Source: Oryzobacter telluris (lineage in GTDB: Bacteria > Actinomycetota > Actinomycetes > Actinomycetales > Dermatophilaceae). Taken from it: 64,000 nucleotides of DNA. The first letter of the stretch is position 1, and each line of letters begins with the position of its first letter. The position numbers were made by a program, and so were the translations under genes. A model generated the notes under the pieces. It had not been told where the DNA came from and searched no databases. It saw nothing but the letters and a program-made list of their open reading frames with translations. This document shows positions 16,031 to 23,918 of the stretch, in pieces. The stretch lies in assembly GCF_043099285.1 (NCBI RefSeq), contig NZ_CP170723.1, forward strand, positions 930,001 through 994,000. Reading direction: 5' to 3'.

Positions 16031-16690
16031 ATGGACCTCGACTGCGAGCTTGTCATCCCGTGCCGGGACGAAGCCGCCGCGCTCCCGGCGCTGTTCGCCC
16101 GGATCCCCGAGGGGATGAGGGTGCTCGTCGTCGATAACGGGTCGAGCGACGGCACCGCCGACGTGGCCCGCGCCCTGGGGGCCAGGGTCGTCCACGAAAG
16201 GCGGCCCGGCTACGGCGCGGCCGTCAACGCCGGGGTCGAGGCGGCCACCGCCACCTACGTCGCGGTGCTCGACGGCGACGGCTCGATGGACCCCCGGGAG
16301 CTGCTCGGGCTGCTGGCCGAGGTCCGCTCGGGGGCGGCGACGATGGCGTGCGGCCGCCGTCGACCGGCGGCCCGGGGGGTGTGGCCGTGGCATGCGCGCG
16401 TCGGCAACGTCCTCGTCCTCGCCTGGCTGCGGCGTCGGACCGGTCTCCCCGTCCACGACATCGCCCCCGTCCGCGTGTGCCGGCGCGACGACCTCCTCGC
16501 CCTCGGCGTGCGTGACCGCCGGTTCGGCTACCCCGTCGAGCTGCTCGTGCGCGCGCAGCAGGCCGGGTGGCGGCTCAGCGAGCACGACATCGCCTACCAC
16601 CCGCGCGCCGCGGGGACCCGTTCGAAGGTCTCGGGCTCGGTCGTCGGCACCCTGCGCACCGCCCGCGACTTCGCGAAGGTCCTGCCGTGA
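16031..16690 (+). CDS. Family 2 glycosyltransferase (DPM-like)
   Basis: 219 residues in GT-A fold. The nucleotide-binding start is LVIPCRDEAAALPALF. VVDNGSSDGT and VLDGDGSMDPREL (DxD-like) follow, then GRRRPAARGVWPWHARVGN and a PVHDIAPVRV acceptor segment. It lacks membrane helices, so it would work at the inner face of the membrane on a polyprenyl or other acceptor. It is first in a seven-gene chain with GTGA/ATGA/TGATG overlaps through 21487. The start is ATG 16031; an upstream GC-rich stretch in frame from 15986 is not conserved-looking. Confidence 0.85.
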   Translation: MDLDCELVIPCRDEAAALPALFARIPEGMRVLVVDNGSSDGTADVARALGARVVHERRPGYGAAVNAGVEAATATYVAVLDGDGSMDPRELLGLLAEVRSGAATMACGRRRPAARGVWPWHARVGNVLVLAWLRRRTGLPVHDIAPVRVCRRDDLLALGVRDRRFGYPVELLVRAQQAGWRLSEHDIAYHPRAAGTRSKVSGSVVGTLRTARDFAKVLP

Positions 16691-17397
16691 GCGGCAGCGT
16701 CCTGGTGATGGCGAAGGCGCCGGTGCCGGGCCGGGCCAAGACCCGCCTTGCCGGGGTCGCCGGACCCCAAGGCGCCGCCGAGCTGGCGGCCGCCGCCCTG
16801 CTCGACACCCTCGCCGCCGGGGCGGAGGCCTTCCCCACCGGGCACCGAGTCCTGGCACTCGACGGCGACCTGAACGACGGCTGCCGGTCCGCGGCGATCC
16901 GTCGCGCCCTGCGGGGCTGGGTGGTGGTGCCCCAGGGTGGCGCGACCTTCGGGGAACGCCTCGTCGACGGCCACCGGCAGGCGCACCGCCGTGCCCGCGG
17001 TCCGGTCGTCCAGATCGGGATGGACACCCCACAGGTCAGCGCGGCCCTGCTGCGGGACGTCGCCGAGCTCGCCCATCGCCATGGCGGACCCGTCCTCGGC
17101 CCCGCGGTCGACGGGGGCTGGTGGGTGCTGGCCACCACCCACGCCGGCCAGGCCGACGTCCTCGAGGGCGTCCCGATGAGCCGCCCGGACACCGGTCGGC
17201 TGACCGCGGCCGCGCTCGCGGCCGCCGGTCATCGCGCGGCCGTCGCCGTCGCCCTGCGCGACGTCGACCTGCCCCAGGACGCCGAGGTGGTGGCCGCGAT
17301 GGCGCCGCAGACCAGGTTCGCCACGACGTGGCGGGCCGTGACCGCCGATGCCCTCGACGGCGCCCCGGTCGTCGCGACCGTCACGGTGTCGCCGTGA
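16687..17397 (+). CDS. DUF2064 / TIGR04282-type glycosyltransferase
   Basis: 236 residues. It begins SGSVLVMAKAPVPGRAKTRL, the family's nucleotide-binding signature (CofC-like GT-A). QIGMDTPQVSAALL is the metal-site region, and GPAVDGGWW follows. The family is annotated as glycosyltransferase-like. Pairing with a GT2 and a SAM methyltransferase recurs in actinobacteria, but the product is not established. GTG 16687 overlaps the previous stop by four bases; the frame extends back to 16567, but within the GT2 coding region. It is part of the 16031-21487 operon. Confidence 0.85.
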   Translation: MSGSVLVMAKAPVPGRAKTRLAGVAGPQGAAELAAAALLDTLAAGAEAFPTGHRVLALDGDLNDGCRSAAIRRALRGWVVVPQGGATFGERLVDGHRQAHRRARGPVVQIGMDTPQVSAALLRDVAELAHRHGGPVLGPAVDGGWWVLATTHAGQADVLEGVPMSRPDTGRLTAAALAAAGHRAAVAVALRDVDLPQDAEVVAAMAPQTRFATTWRAVTADALDGAPVVATVTVSP

Positions 17398-18584
17398 GCG
17401 AGCGCAACCTGCGCGGCGTCGCGGCCCGGATCGAGGCGCGCATCCCCACGCCGGAGTCGTTCTCCAGCGACCTGCGCGGCCCTCGCACCGCGGCGCGGGT
17501 GGGGGTGTGGCTGGGAGTCGCCTTCGCCCTCGCGTTCGTCACCGGCCTGTACAGCCACGCCTCCCAGCTCGCGACCCCACCCGTGGCGCTGCCGACCGGC
17601 CCGACCCGCCTGTACCAGGTGACCCAGGCGGTCCACGTCGCCGCCGGAACGGCGTCGATCCCGCTCCTGCTGGTGAAGCTCTGGTCGGTCTTCCCCCGGC
17701 TGTTCGCCCGTCCGCCACGCCCCGGCCGCGAGCTCGTCCTCCACCTCCTCGAGCGCGGGTCCATCGCGCTGCTCGTCGGTTCGGCGCTCTTCCAGCTCGT
17801 CACCGGACTGGCCAACTCGGCCCAGTGGTACCCGTGGTCGTTCGGCTTCGTCGGGGCGCACTACGCCCTGGCCTGGGTGGCCGCGGGGTCCCTGGCGGTG
17901 CACGTCGCCGTGAAGCTGCCGGTCGTCCGGCAGGTGTTCGCCGGGCCGGTCGACGACCCGCCTCCGGCTCCCGGCGGCCCGCCCACGAGCCCGACCCGCC
18001 GCTCCCTGCTGCGCGCCACGTGGCTCTCGGCCGCGGTGGCGGTCCTCGCCACGACCTCGGCGGAGATCCCGGGACTGCGCCGGGTCGCGGTGCTGGCCGT
18101 GCGGTCCGGCCGGGGACCCCAAGGCATCCCGGTGAACCGCAGTGCCGCGGCCGCCGGGGTGGGCGAGCTCGTGACCGACCCGGCGTGGCGGCTGAGGGTC
18201 ATCGGGCCCGACCGGGTCGCCGAGCTGTCGCTGAGCGACCTGCGGGCCATGACCCAGCGGTCCGCGGTGCTCCCGATCGCGTGCGTGGAGGGGTGGAGCG
18301 CGAGCGGGCAGTGGTCGGGAGTGCCGGTGCGCGACCTCGTGGCGCTCGTCGGCGGAGCCCCCGACGACGACGTGGTGGTGCGCTCGATGCAGGTGCGCGG
18401 CGCCTACCGCGAGAGCCACCTGCCGGCGAACTTCGTCCGTGACCCCGACAGCCTCCTGGCCCTCACCCTCGCCGGTGAGCCCCTCGCGCCCGACCACGGG
18501 TTCCCGTGCCGCCTCATCGCCCCGGCCCGCCCCGGGGTGCTGCAGACCAAGTGGGTCCGCGAGGTCGAGGTGGTGAGGGCATGA
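17394..18584 (+). CDS. Membrane-anchored molybdopterin-dependent oxidoreductase
   Basis: 396 residues. The N-terminal 190 or so have four to five membrane helices, including VAFALAFVTGLYSHAS and a cytochrome-b-like LWSVFPRLF region. After a Pro-rich linker and another hydrophobic stretch comes a sulfite-oxidase-type molybdopterin domain. Its molybdenum-ligating Cys is in PIACVEGWSASGQWSGVPV. It probably catalyses a redox step outside or at the membrane; the substrate is unknown. GTG 17394 overlaps the preceding stop by four bases. The same window encodes Moco enzymes (47962-50271), but not adjacent to this gene. Confidence 0.87.
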   Translation: MSERNLRGVAARIEARIPTPESFSSDLRGPRTAARVGVWLGVAFALAFVTGLYSHASQLATPPVALPTGPTRLYQVTQAVHVAAGTASIPLLLVKLWSVFPRLFARPPRPGRELVLHLLERGSIALLVGSALFQLVTGLANSAQWYPWSFGFVGAHYALAWVAAGSLAVHVAVKLPVVRQVFAGPVDDPPPAPGGPPTSPTRRSLLRATWLSAAVAVLATTSAEIPGLRRVAVLAVRSGRGPQGIPVNRSAAAAGVGELVTDPAWRLRVIGPDRVAELSLSDLRAMTQRSAVLPIACVEGWSASGQWSGVPVRDLVALVGGAPDDDVVVRSMQVRGAYRESHLPANFVRDPDSLLALTLAGEPLAPDHGFPCRLIAPARPGVLQTKWVREVEVVRA

Positions 18585-19012
18585 GAGCCGTGCGTGGTGC
18601 CCTCGGGGCCCTCGGCGTCGCCGCGACCGTCTACGGGGTCCTCGCCCTCCTGCGCCTCCCGTTCGAGCAGGTGGTCGCCGTCCTCGTCTGGGTGGGAGGC
18701 GGCATCGTCGGCCACGACGGGATCCTGGCTCCTCTCGTGGTGGCACTGGGCGTCGCTGCCGCCGTCCGCCTTCCCGACGGGGCGCGCTCGCCGGTGCTGC
18801 GGGCGGCCGTCGTGCTCGGGCCGCTGACCCTGGTCGCCGTGCCCGTGCTGGGACGGTTCGGCGCCAAGGCCGACAACCCCACGTTGCTCGACCGGCCCTA
18901 CCTGCTCGGGTACGGCGCGCTCGTCGTTGTCGTGCTCGTCGCGAGCGTCGTCCCCGCGGTGCGCGCCCACCGTTCGGCGGCTCGCGAGCCGTCACCGCCG
19001 CCGCGCGCATGA
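18581..19012 (+). CDS. Four-helix membrane protein of unknown function
   Basis: 143 residues, nearly all hydrophobic, with about four predicted membrane helices (for example VAATVYGVLALLRLPFEQVV and LLGYGALVVVVLVASVVPAV). No domain is recognised. It overlaps the oxidoreductase stop and the methyltransferase start by four bases each, so it is an obligate member of the operon. It may be a partner of the oxidoreductase's membrane domain; that is position-based only. Confidence 0.7.
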   Translation: MRAVRGALGALGVAATVYGVLALLRLPFEQVVAVLVWVGGGIVGHDGILAPLVVALGVAAAVRLPDGARSPVLRAAVVLGPLTLVAVPVLGRFGAKADNPTLLDRPYLLGYGALVVVVLVASVVPAVRAHRSAAREPSPPPRA

Positions 19013-19701
19013 GCGTGCACGAGACCACTGCCCCCGCCTGCTTCGGGCGTGGGGGAGGGGAGCCGTACGACCGCGCGCTGCACACCGGCGGACCGCTGCT
19101 CCTCCACGAGGACGCCACTGCCGGAGGGGAGCCCGGTGAGGCGAGGTCCGTGGACGTCCGCCGGTTCCTCTCCCGCGCGGACCGGGTCGAGCGCTCGCTT
19201 CTGGCGTCGACGCAGGGCTCGGTCCTCGACGTCGGGTGCGGTCCCGGCCGGATGGTGGCCGAGGCCCACCGCCGTGGCCGCGCCGCCCTGGGAGTCGACG
19301 TGTCCCCCGCGTCGGTGCGCGTGGCAGAGGCACGCGGGCTGTCGGTGCACCACGGGTCCGTGTTCGGCCCGGTGCCCTCCGCGGGGGCCTGGGACGTGGT
19401 CCTCCTCCTCGACGGAAACGTGGGCATCGGAGGCGACCCGACACAGCTGCTCCGGCGGTGTCGCCAGATCGCCTCTCCGACAGGGGTGCTCGTGGTGGAG
19501 ACCTCTCCACAGCGGCACCGGTACCACCGCTTCACCGCTCGGGTGACGTCCCCCTCGGGTCACGGCAGCGATGCGTTCCCGTGGGCTGAGGTGGGTGCGG
19601 ACCCCCTGCTCGAGCCTGCCAAGGACGCCGGGTGGTCCGCGTCCCGGGAGGTGCGTCGTCGCCGCAGGACCTTCGTCGTCCTCGCCGGTCGGGCGCCGTG
19701 A
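19009..19701 (+). CDS. Class I SAM-dependent methyltransferase
   Basis: 230 residues. The SAM-binding glycine loop is VLDVGCGPGRMV near residue 75, followed by ALGVDVSPASVRVAEARG (acidic ribose contact) and LLLDGNVGIGGDP. The N-terminus has GEPYDRALHTGGPLLLHE, often seen in methyltransferases of this operon type. The acceptor is unknown, perhaps the product of the neighbouring glycosyltransferases. The ATG overlaps the preceding gene (ATGA), and the stop overlaps the regulator start (TGATG). Confidence 0.85.
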   Translation: MSVHETTAPACFGRGGGEPYDRALHTGGPLLLHEDATAGGEPGEARSVDVRRFLSRADRVERSLLASTQGSVLDVGCGPGRMVAEAHRRGRAALGVDVSPASVRVAEARGLSVHHGSVFGPVPSAGAWDVVLLLDGNVGIGGDPTQLLRRCRQIASPTGVLVVETSPQRHRYHRFTARVTSPSGHGSDAFPWAEVGADPLLEPAKDAGWSASREVRRRRRTFVVLAGRAP

Positions 19702-20471
19702 TGACGTCCGCACCGTCGGCGTCCGACGTCGTGGCCGCCGATGGCGCGGGTGCCTACGCTGGAGGCGTGCCCACCGTCCTGGTCGTCGATGACGACGCCC
19801 TGCTGCGGGAGGTCGTCTCGACGTACCTGCGGCGGGCCGGCCTGGAGGTCCTCGAGTCGGACGACGGTCTCCACGGGGTGGGGTTGGCGAAGGCCGCGTC
19901 CCCGGACCTGGTGCTCCTCGACCTCACTCTCCCGGGCCTGGACGGGCTGGAGGTCTTCCGGCGGATGCGCGCCCACCGCGGCGACCTTCCGATCATGATG
20001 CTCACGGCCCGCGGCGACGAGTCCGACCGCGTCCTCGGTCTCGAGCTCGGCGCCGACGACTACCTGGCCAAGCCGTTCAGCACCCGCGAGCTCGTGCTGC
20101 GGGTGCAGTCGATCCTGCGGCGCACGGAGCACCTACGCGCCCCGTCGCCGACGAGCGTGGGTGAGCCGCTGGTCGACGGCGACCTCGTCATCGACCGCCG
20201 TCGCCACGAGGCCCGACGCGCCGACCGCCCGCTGCTGCTCACCGTGCGCGAGTTCGACCTCCTCGAGCACCTGGTGTCGCGACCCGGGACGGCGTTCTCG
20301 CGCGCCGAGCTGATGAAGGCGGTGTGGGGCTGGGAGTACGGCGACGAGTCCACCGTGACCGTGCACGTGCGACGGCTGCGGGAGAAGGTCGAGGTCGACC
20401 CCTCGGCACCCCGCCGGCTGTGCACCGTGTGGGGCGTCGGGTACCGCTGGGACCCGCAGGAGGTGACGTGA
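19701..20471 (+). CDS. OmpR-family response regulator
   Basis: 256 residues. The receiver has the acidic cluster D30-D32, phospho-acceptor D74 in LVLLDLTLPGLDG, and Lys in YLAKPFS. A winged-helix DNA-binding domain follows (LTVREFDLLEHLVSRPG, ELMKAVWGW, VTVHVRRLREKVE). ATG 19701 overlaps the methyltransferase stop. An internal GTG at 19767 begins right at the receiver fold and has TACGCT seven bases upstream, so a second, leaderless start is plausible. It is paired with the histidine kinase that follows. Confidence 0.9.
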   Translation: MTSAPSASDVVAADGAGAYAGGVPTVLVVDDDALLREVVSTYLRRAGLEVLESDDGLHGVGLAKAASPDLVLLDLTLPGLDGLEVFRRMRAHRGDLPIMMLTARGDESDRVLGLELGADDYLAKPFSTRELVLRVQSILRRTEHLRAPSPTSVGEPLVDGDLVIDRRRHEARRADRPLLLTVREFDLLEHLVSRPGTAFSRAELMKAVWGWEYGDESTVTVHVRRLREKVEVDPSAPRRLCTVWGVGYRWDPQEVT

Positions 20472-21487
20472 TGCTCGATGCCGTCCTCCTCGCCGCGGGC
20501 ACGGCCATCGTCGTCGGCGTGGCCGGCGCCGCCTTGGTGAGCTGGCAGGCGCGGATCTCGCTGGCTCGGGCAGCGGTTATGGCACCGGTCGTCGTCCTCG
20601 TCATCGTCACGGCCGGGATCGCCGCCACCGCGCAGGGGATGTTCATCAGCGAGCACGACCACCACGTGGTGCTCGCGGTACTCGCCACCTGCCTGCCGAT
20701 CGCCGGCCTGTTCGGCTGGTTCATCGCCAGCCGGGTGCAGCAGGTGGTGCGCCGCTCGGTCATCGAGGCGTCGGAGCGGGAGCGCGACCGCGAGGTCGAG
20801 GCGCGCCGGCGAGAGCTGGTGGCCTGGATGTCGCACGACCTGCGCACCCCGCTCGCCGGGATCAGGGCGATGGCCGAAGCGCTCGGCGACAGCGTCGCCC
20901 CCGACGGGTCCGACTACCCTGCGCGCATCCGCGCCGAGACCGACCGGATGTCCGACATGGTCGGCGGTCTGCTCGCGCTGTCCCGGCTGCAGTCGGGCTC
21001 GTTGGTGCTGGACAGGGCCACCGTCGACCTCGCCGACCTCGTCTCCGACGCGGTGGCGTCCGCACGGCCGGTCGCCGAGCGGCGGGGGGTCAGCGTCGAG
21101 GCGACGGCGTCGGGCTCCGTGCTGGCGGACGTCGACGCCTCCGAGCTCGGCCGGGCCCTGGGCAACCTGGTCACCAACGCCGTCAACCACACCCCGGAGC
21201 ACGGCGTGGTCCACGTGCGCCTCAGCGCGGTGGCCGAAGGCGCGGCCATCAGCGTCGACGACGAGTGCGGCGGCATCGCCCCGCAGCAGGCGACCCGGGT
21301 CTTCGAGCCGGGGTGGCGCGCGGCCGGTGGCCGGACGCCGGGTGAGGGTGTCGGCGCAGGCCTGGGGCTCGCCGTGGCCCGCGGCATCGCCCGGGCGCAC
21401 GGTGGGGACGTCGAGCTCACTCCGGTGCAGGGTCACGGCTGCCGCTTCCTGCTCACCGTTCCGCGGGAGGCGTCCGCGCTCCGCTGA
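20471..21487 (+). CDS. Sensor histidine kinase
   Basis: 338 residues. Two or three N-terminal membrane segments have only a short loop between them (FISEHDHHVV), so signal sensing may be in or near the membrane. The HisKA His is in ELVAWMSHDLRTPLAGIRAM. The HATPase domain has GNLVTNAVNHTPEHG (N), VDDECGGI (G1) and GAGLGLAVARGI (G2). It is coupled to the OmpR-type regulator by TGATG. It is the last gene of the operon; a strong hairpin follows 18 bases later. The pair probably controls the glycosyltransferase-oxidoreductase genes it travels with. Confidence 0.9.
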   Translation: MLDAVLLAAGTAIVVGVAGAALVSWQARISLARAAVMAPVVVLVIVTAGIAATAQGMFISEHDHHVVLAVLATCLPIAGLFGWFIASRVQQVVRRSVIEASERERDREVEARRRELVAWMSHDLRTPLAGIRAMAEALGDSVAPDGSDYPARIRAETDRMSDMVGGLLALSRLQSGSLVLDRATVDLADLVSDAVASARPVAERRGVSVEATASGSVLADVDASELGRALGNLVTNAVNHTPEHGVVHVRLSAVAEGAAISVDDECGGIAPQQATRVFEPGWRAAGGRTPGEGVGAGLGLAVARGIARAHGGDVELTPVQGHGCRFLLTVPREASALR

Positions 21488-21504
21488 CCCGGGCGACCGC
21501 CCGG

Positions 21505-21537
21505 TCCGGGCGCCCCGATGGTGGAGGGGCGCCCGGA
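21505..21537. terminator. Bidirectional terminator hairpin
   Basis: TCCGGGCGCCCC and GGGGCGCCCGGA pair perfectly (12 bp, nine-base loop). It is centred between convergent genes ending at 21487 and 21544, so it can end both transcripts. Confidence 0.75.
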
Positions 21538-21543
21538 GGGGTG

Positions 21544-22197
21544 TCAGCGGCCGGCGTTGTCGATCTCGCCGCAGGCGACGGGCAGGGTGGCCTCGAACAG
21601 GCTGCTGAGCGAGCTGGCGTCGGCGTCGCCCGGCAGGTCGGCGCCGTGGATGACGATGTGCAGGTTGCCGAGGTTCTTCGCGATGTCCTTGGGCACGACG
21701 ACGCTGCGGTGGTAGGCGATCCGACCGGTGGCGTCGGCGACGAGGAAGCGCTCCAGGCTCAGGCCGCTGGCGGCACTGGTGTCACCGGTGGTCGTGAGGG
21801 AGACGTCGATCGGGCCGTAGTCGGGCAGGCCCTCCCCGAGGGAGATGAGCCCGTCCGGGGTGCCGGCGACGAACGAGCCGGGGTCGATCGAGTCGCCGGT
21901 GTTGGTGTCCGCCTCGATGCCGGGGCACTCGTTGGCGGCCTGCACGTCGCCGTGGATGTGCATGGCGTGGGGCTCGTTCGGGGTGAGGCCGGAGGCCGAC
22001 AGGTTGATGTCGAGCGTGCGTCCGGTCAGGTGCAAGGTGGCGCGGCCGGTGACGTCGGACCCGCCGTCGGCGACGTGGTCGTGGGGAACCGCGTGGAGGG
22101 CGGCGTCGAAGTAGCCGGCGCTCGCCGCGAAGGCGGCTCCGGCGGACATGGCGAGGGTGGCGGGGACTGCGAGGAGGACGGCGATCTTCTTGTTCAT
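21544..22197 (-). CDS. Secreted CHRD-domain protein
   Basis: 217 residues. A Sec signal peptide, MNKKIAVLLAVPATLAMSAG, ends near AAFAA. The mature part is one CHRD-like beta domain, with LTPNEPHAMHIHGDV and a C-terminal LHIVIHGADL. CHRD domains bind partners in secreted or cell-wall contexts, but bacterial members lack known ligands. The ATG at 22197 has AAGGAA upstream. It is divergent from the sigma-like gene at 22401. Confidence 0.85.
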   Translation of the reverse strand: MNKKIAVLLAVPATLAMSAGAAFAASAGYFDAALHAVPHDHVADGGSDVTGRATLHLTGRTLDINLSASGLTPNEPHAMHIHGDVQAANECPGIEADTNTGDSIDPGSFVAGTPDGLISLGEGLPDYGPIDVSLTTTGDTSAASGLSLERFLVADATGRIAYHRSVVVPKDIAKNLGNLHIVIHGADLPGDADASSLSSLFEATLPVACGEIDNAGR

Positions 22198-22315
22198 CGG
22201 TGTTCCTTCACCTGGCGGGTGCTGGTCGTGCTCCCTTGCACGCACCCGACGTGAGGTTCGCGACGGTGCCCGGGCGCAGATGCCCCGCTCCGGCCGGGGC
22301 TCTCAGCACTTCCAC

Positions 22316-22344
22316 ATGTCGTGACGTCGCCCCCGGCACGACAT
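22316..22344. promoter_or_regulatory. Inverted repeat between divergent genes
   Basis: ATGTCGTG and CACGACAT flank a 13-base spacer, in the intergenic region between the CHRD gene and the sigma-like gene. It could be a regulator site or a hairpin; no matching regulator is identified. Confidence 0.35.
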
Positions 22345-22400
22345 TGTTGAAGGTTCATCGTTCCGCTGCTGGGAGGGCGTGCGGCCGTCATGATTGCCGG

Positions 22401-22739
22401 ATGGAGCCGCCACGCGTGGAGTCACCGGATGAACGCGTGACGACCACCACCGCCGCACTCTCCCCGCGCCCCTCGAACGGCACGGTCGTCGAGCTGTTGC
22501 GGAGGTGTGGGAGCGGGGACACGAGCGCGTTGATGCGGCTGTACGACATCGTGAGCCCGCTCGTCTACCGCCTGAGCCTGCTCGTGCTCGGCGAGGAGGG
22601 GATGGCGCAGGCCAGCACCGGCCGGACCTTCGCGATCGTGTGGGAGACGGCGCCGGGGTACGACCACGCCAAGGACGGAACCGCGCTGCCGTGGCTGCTG
22701 TCGATCGCGCACGGAGAGGCCCGATCCCAGCTGGGGTAG
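22401..22739 (+). CDS. Stand-alone sigma-70 region 2-like protein
   Basis: 112 residues. From about residue 35, SGDTSALMRLYDIVSPLVYR, the FAIVWETAPGYD segment and LPWLLSIAHGEARSQL follow the SigK-type ECF region 2 pattern. It then stops; there is no region 4, and the next gene begins 35 bases later on the other strand. Bases after the stop do not continue the domain in another frame that I can see. It cannot be a normal sigma factor. It may bind core polymerase or an anti-sigma factor, or be a relic. The ATG at 22401 is supported by where conservation starts. Confidence 0.7.
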   Translation: MEPPRVESPDERVTTTTAALSPRPSNGTVVELLRRCGSGDTSALMRLYDIVSPLVYRLSLLVLGEEGMAQASTGRTFAIVWETAPGYDHAKDGTALPWLLSIAHGEARSQLG

Positions 22740-22773
22740 CCGGTCAGCTCACGGGTGTGCGATCGGGCCGGTC

Positions 22774-23382
22774 TCAGGTGGTCGTCGGGTACGCGGCATT
22801 CCTCAGCAGCTGCGCCAGGTGAGCGGCGTTCGCCGCAGCCGTTGCCGTGGCGTCCACCGTCTTCTCCCGTGGTGCGGTGAGGTCCTTGTAGTCGGTGGTG
22901 TTCATGGCCTCGCCGTTCCAGTAGGTCACGGCCTGTGCGGCGAGGCTGAACCCGACGTCGTTGAGCGACTGGAACAGGATCGCGCTGATGTGGTGCGCGC
23001 CGTCCTCGTTGCCGACGACCACGGCCAGGGCGACCTTGCCGAAGGTGAGTGGGCGCCCTTGGTCGTCCGTCTCTGACAGCTCGGCGTCGAGGCGCTCGAG
23101 GACGCGCTGGCAGACGCTGCTGTGCTGCCCCATCCACGTGGGGGTGCCGAGGACGAGGATGTCGGCGGCGATGACCTTCTCGCGGATCGCCGGCCACTCG
23201 TCGCCGTCGCCCATGTCGAGCTCGACGCCGGGACGGACGTCGTGGTCGACCACCCGGATGGTCTCGTGCTGCACGTCGTGCCCGGCCAGCGCGTCGAGGA
23301 CCTCACCGAGGAGCCTGTCGGTGCTGGACGCGGCGGGGGAGGGGGAGAGGGTGCAGTTGAGGGCGAGTGCGGTCAGGGGCAT
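22774..23382 (-). CDS. Flavodoxin-fold NAD(P)H-dependent oxidoreductase
   Basis: 202 residues. MPLTALALNCTLSPSPAASS is the FMN-phosphate loop of WrbA/NQO-like proteins. ILVLGTPTWMGQHSS and VVVGNEDGAHH are the other flavin contacts. It is cytoplasmic and probably an FMN-dependent reductase of quinones or similar compounds; the substrate is unknown. It is monocistronic as far as can be seen. Confidence 0.82.
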   Translation of the reverse strand: MPLTALALNCTLSPSPAASSTDRLLGEVLDALAGHDVQHETIRVVDHDVRPGVELDMGDGDEWPAIREKVIAADILVLGTPTWMGQHSSVCQRVLERLDAELSETDDQGRPLTFGKVALAVVVGNEDGAHHISAILFQSLNDVGFSLAAQAVTYWNGEAMNTTDYKDLTAPREKTVDATATAAANAAHLAQLLRNAAYPTTT

Positions 23383-23498
23383 GGGGGGCTCCGATCAAGG
23401 GGCGCGGGCTGTCCCCGTTCTACCCCTCCACCGACCGGCGAACCGTTCGGGTGGAGCCCGGCCCTCGGAAGTGGCCCCCGAGTGCCTGTCCGGCGCCG

Positions 23499-23693
23499 TC
23501 AGTGGCTGGCGCGGTGGAGACGCAGCTGCGCGAGGACGTGCTGCTCACGTTGTGTGAGGCGCAGGAGCTCCTGGCTGACCGGGCTCGTGGCGTCGGACCC
23601 GGCGCGTGCCGCTCGCAGGATGTACATCCGCTCCTCGATGGCCGCGAGCTCGTGGATGAGCTGGCGAGTTGACGCGTCGCTGGCTGTCGTCAT
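23499..23693 (-). CDS. Small helical protein (64 aa), DUF2630-like
   Basis: 64 residues, predicted as two amphipathic helices (RQLIHELAAIEERMYILRA and SQELLRLTQREQHVLAQLRL). This resembles DUF2630 proteins, which are short actinobacterial coiled-coil pairs of unknown role, but the match is by eye. The ATG at 23693 has GAGGAGG six or seven bases upstream, which strongly supports a real gene. Confidence 0.6.
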   Translation of the reverse strand: MTTASDASTRQLIHELAAIEERMYILRAARAGSDATSPVSQELLRLTQREQHVLAQLRLHRASH

Positions 23694-23918
23694 GGCGACC
23701 TCCTCGTTCTCAACATCGGCTGCCGGAACCCCACGCTGCTGGAGGTAGGACCAATGGTCCGCAGCCGGCTGCGGTTGTCAAGAGGTTCCGCTTCCGTACG
23801 CCAGGCCGATCGCCTGCGCCACGACCCCCCGGCCGTCTACGTCGTGGCGCGACCTCGAGCGCCGGGCACGGGCTTGCGCCATCGGTGTCCCGGGCTCGCC
23901 AGGAGGCTGCGGCAGGAC

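Noticed and set aside
14945..17032. A 695-codon minus-strand frame spanning the membrane protein and glycosyltransferase region.
   Set aside because: It crosses the divergent promoter and is antisense to well-supported genes; translation is low-complexity.
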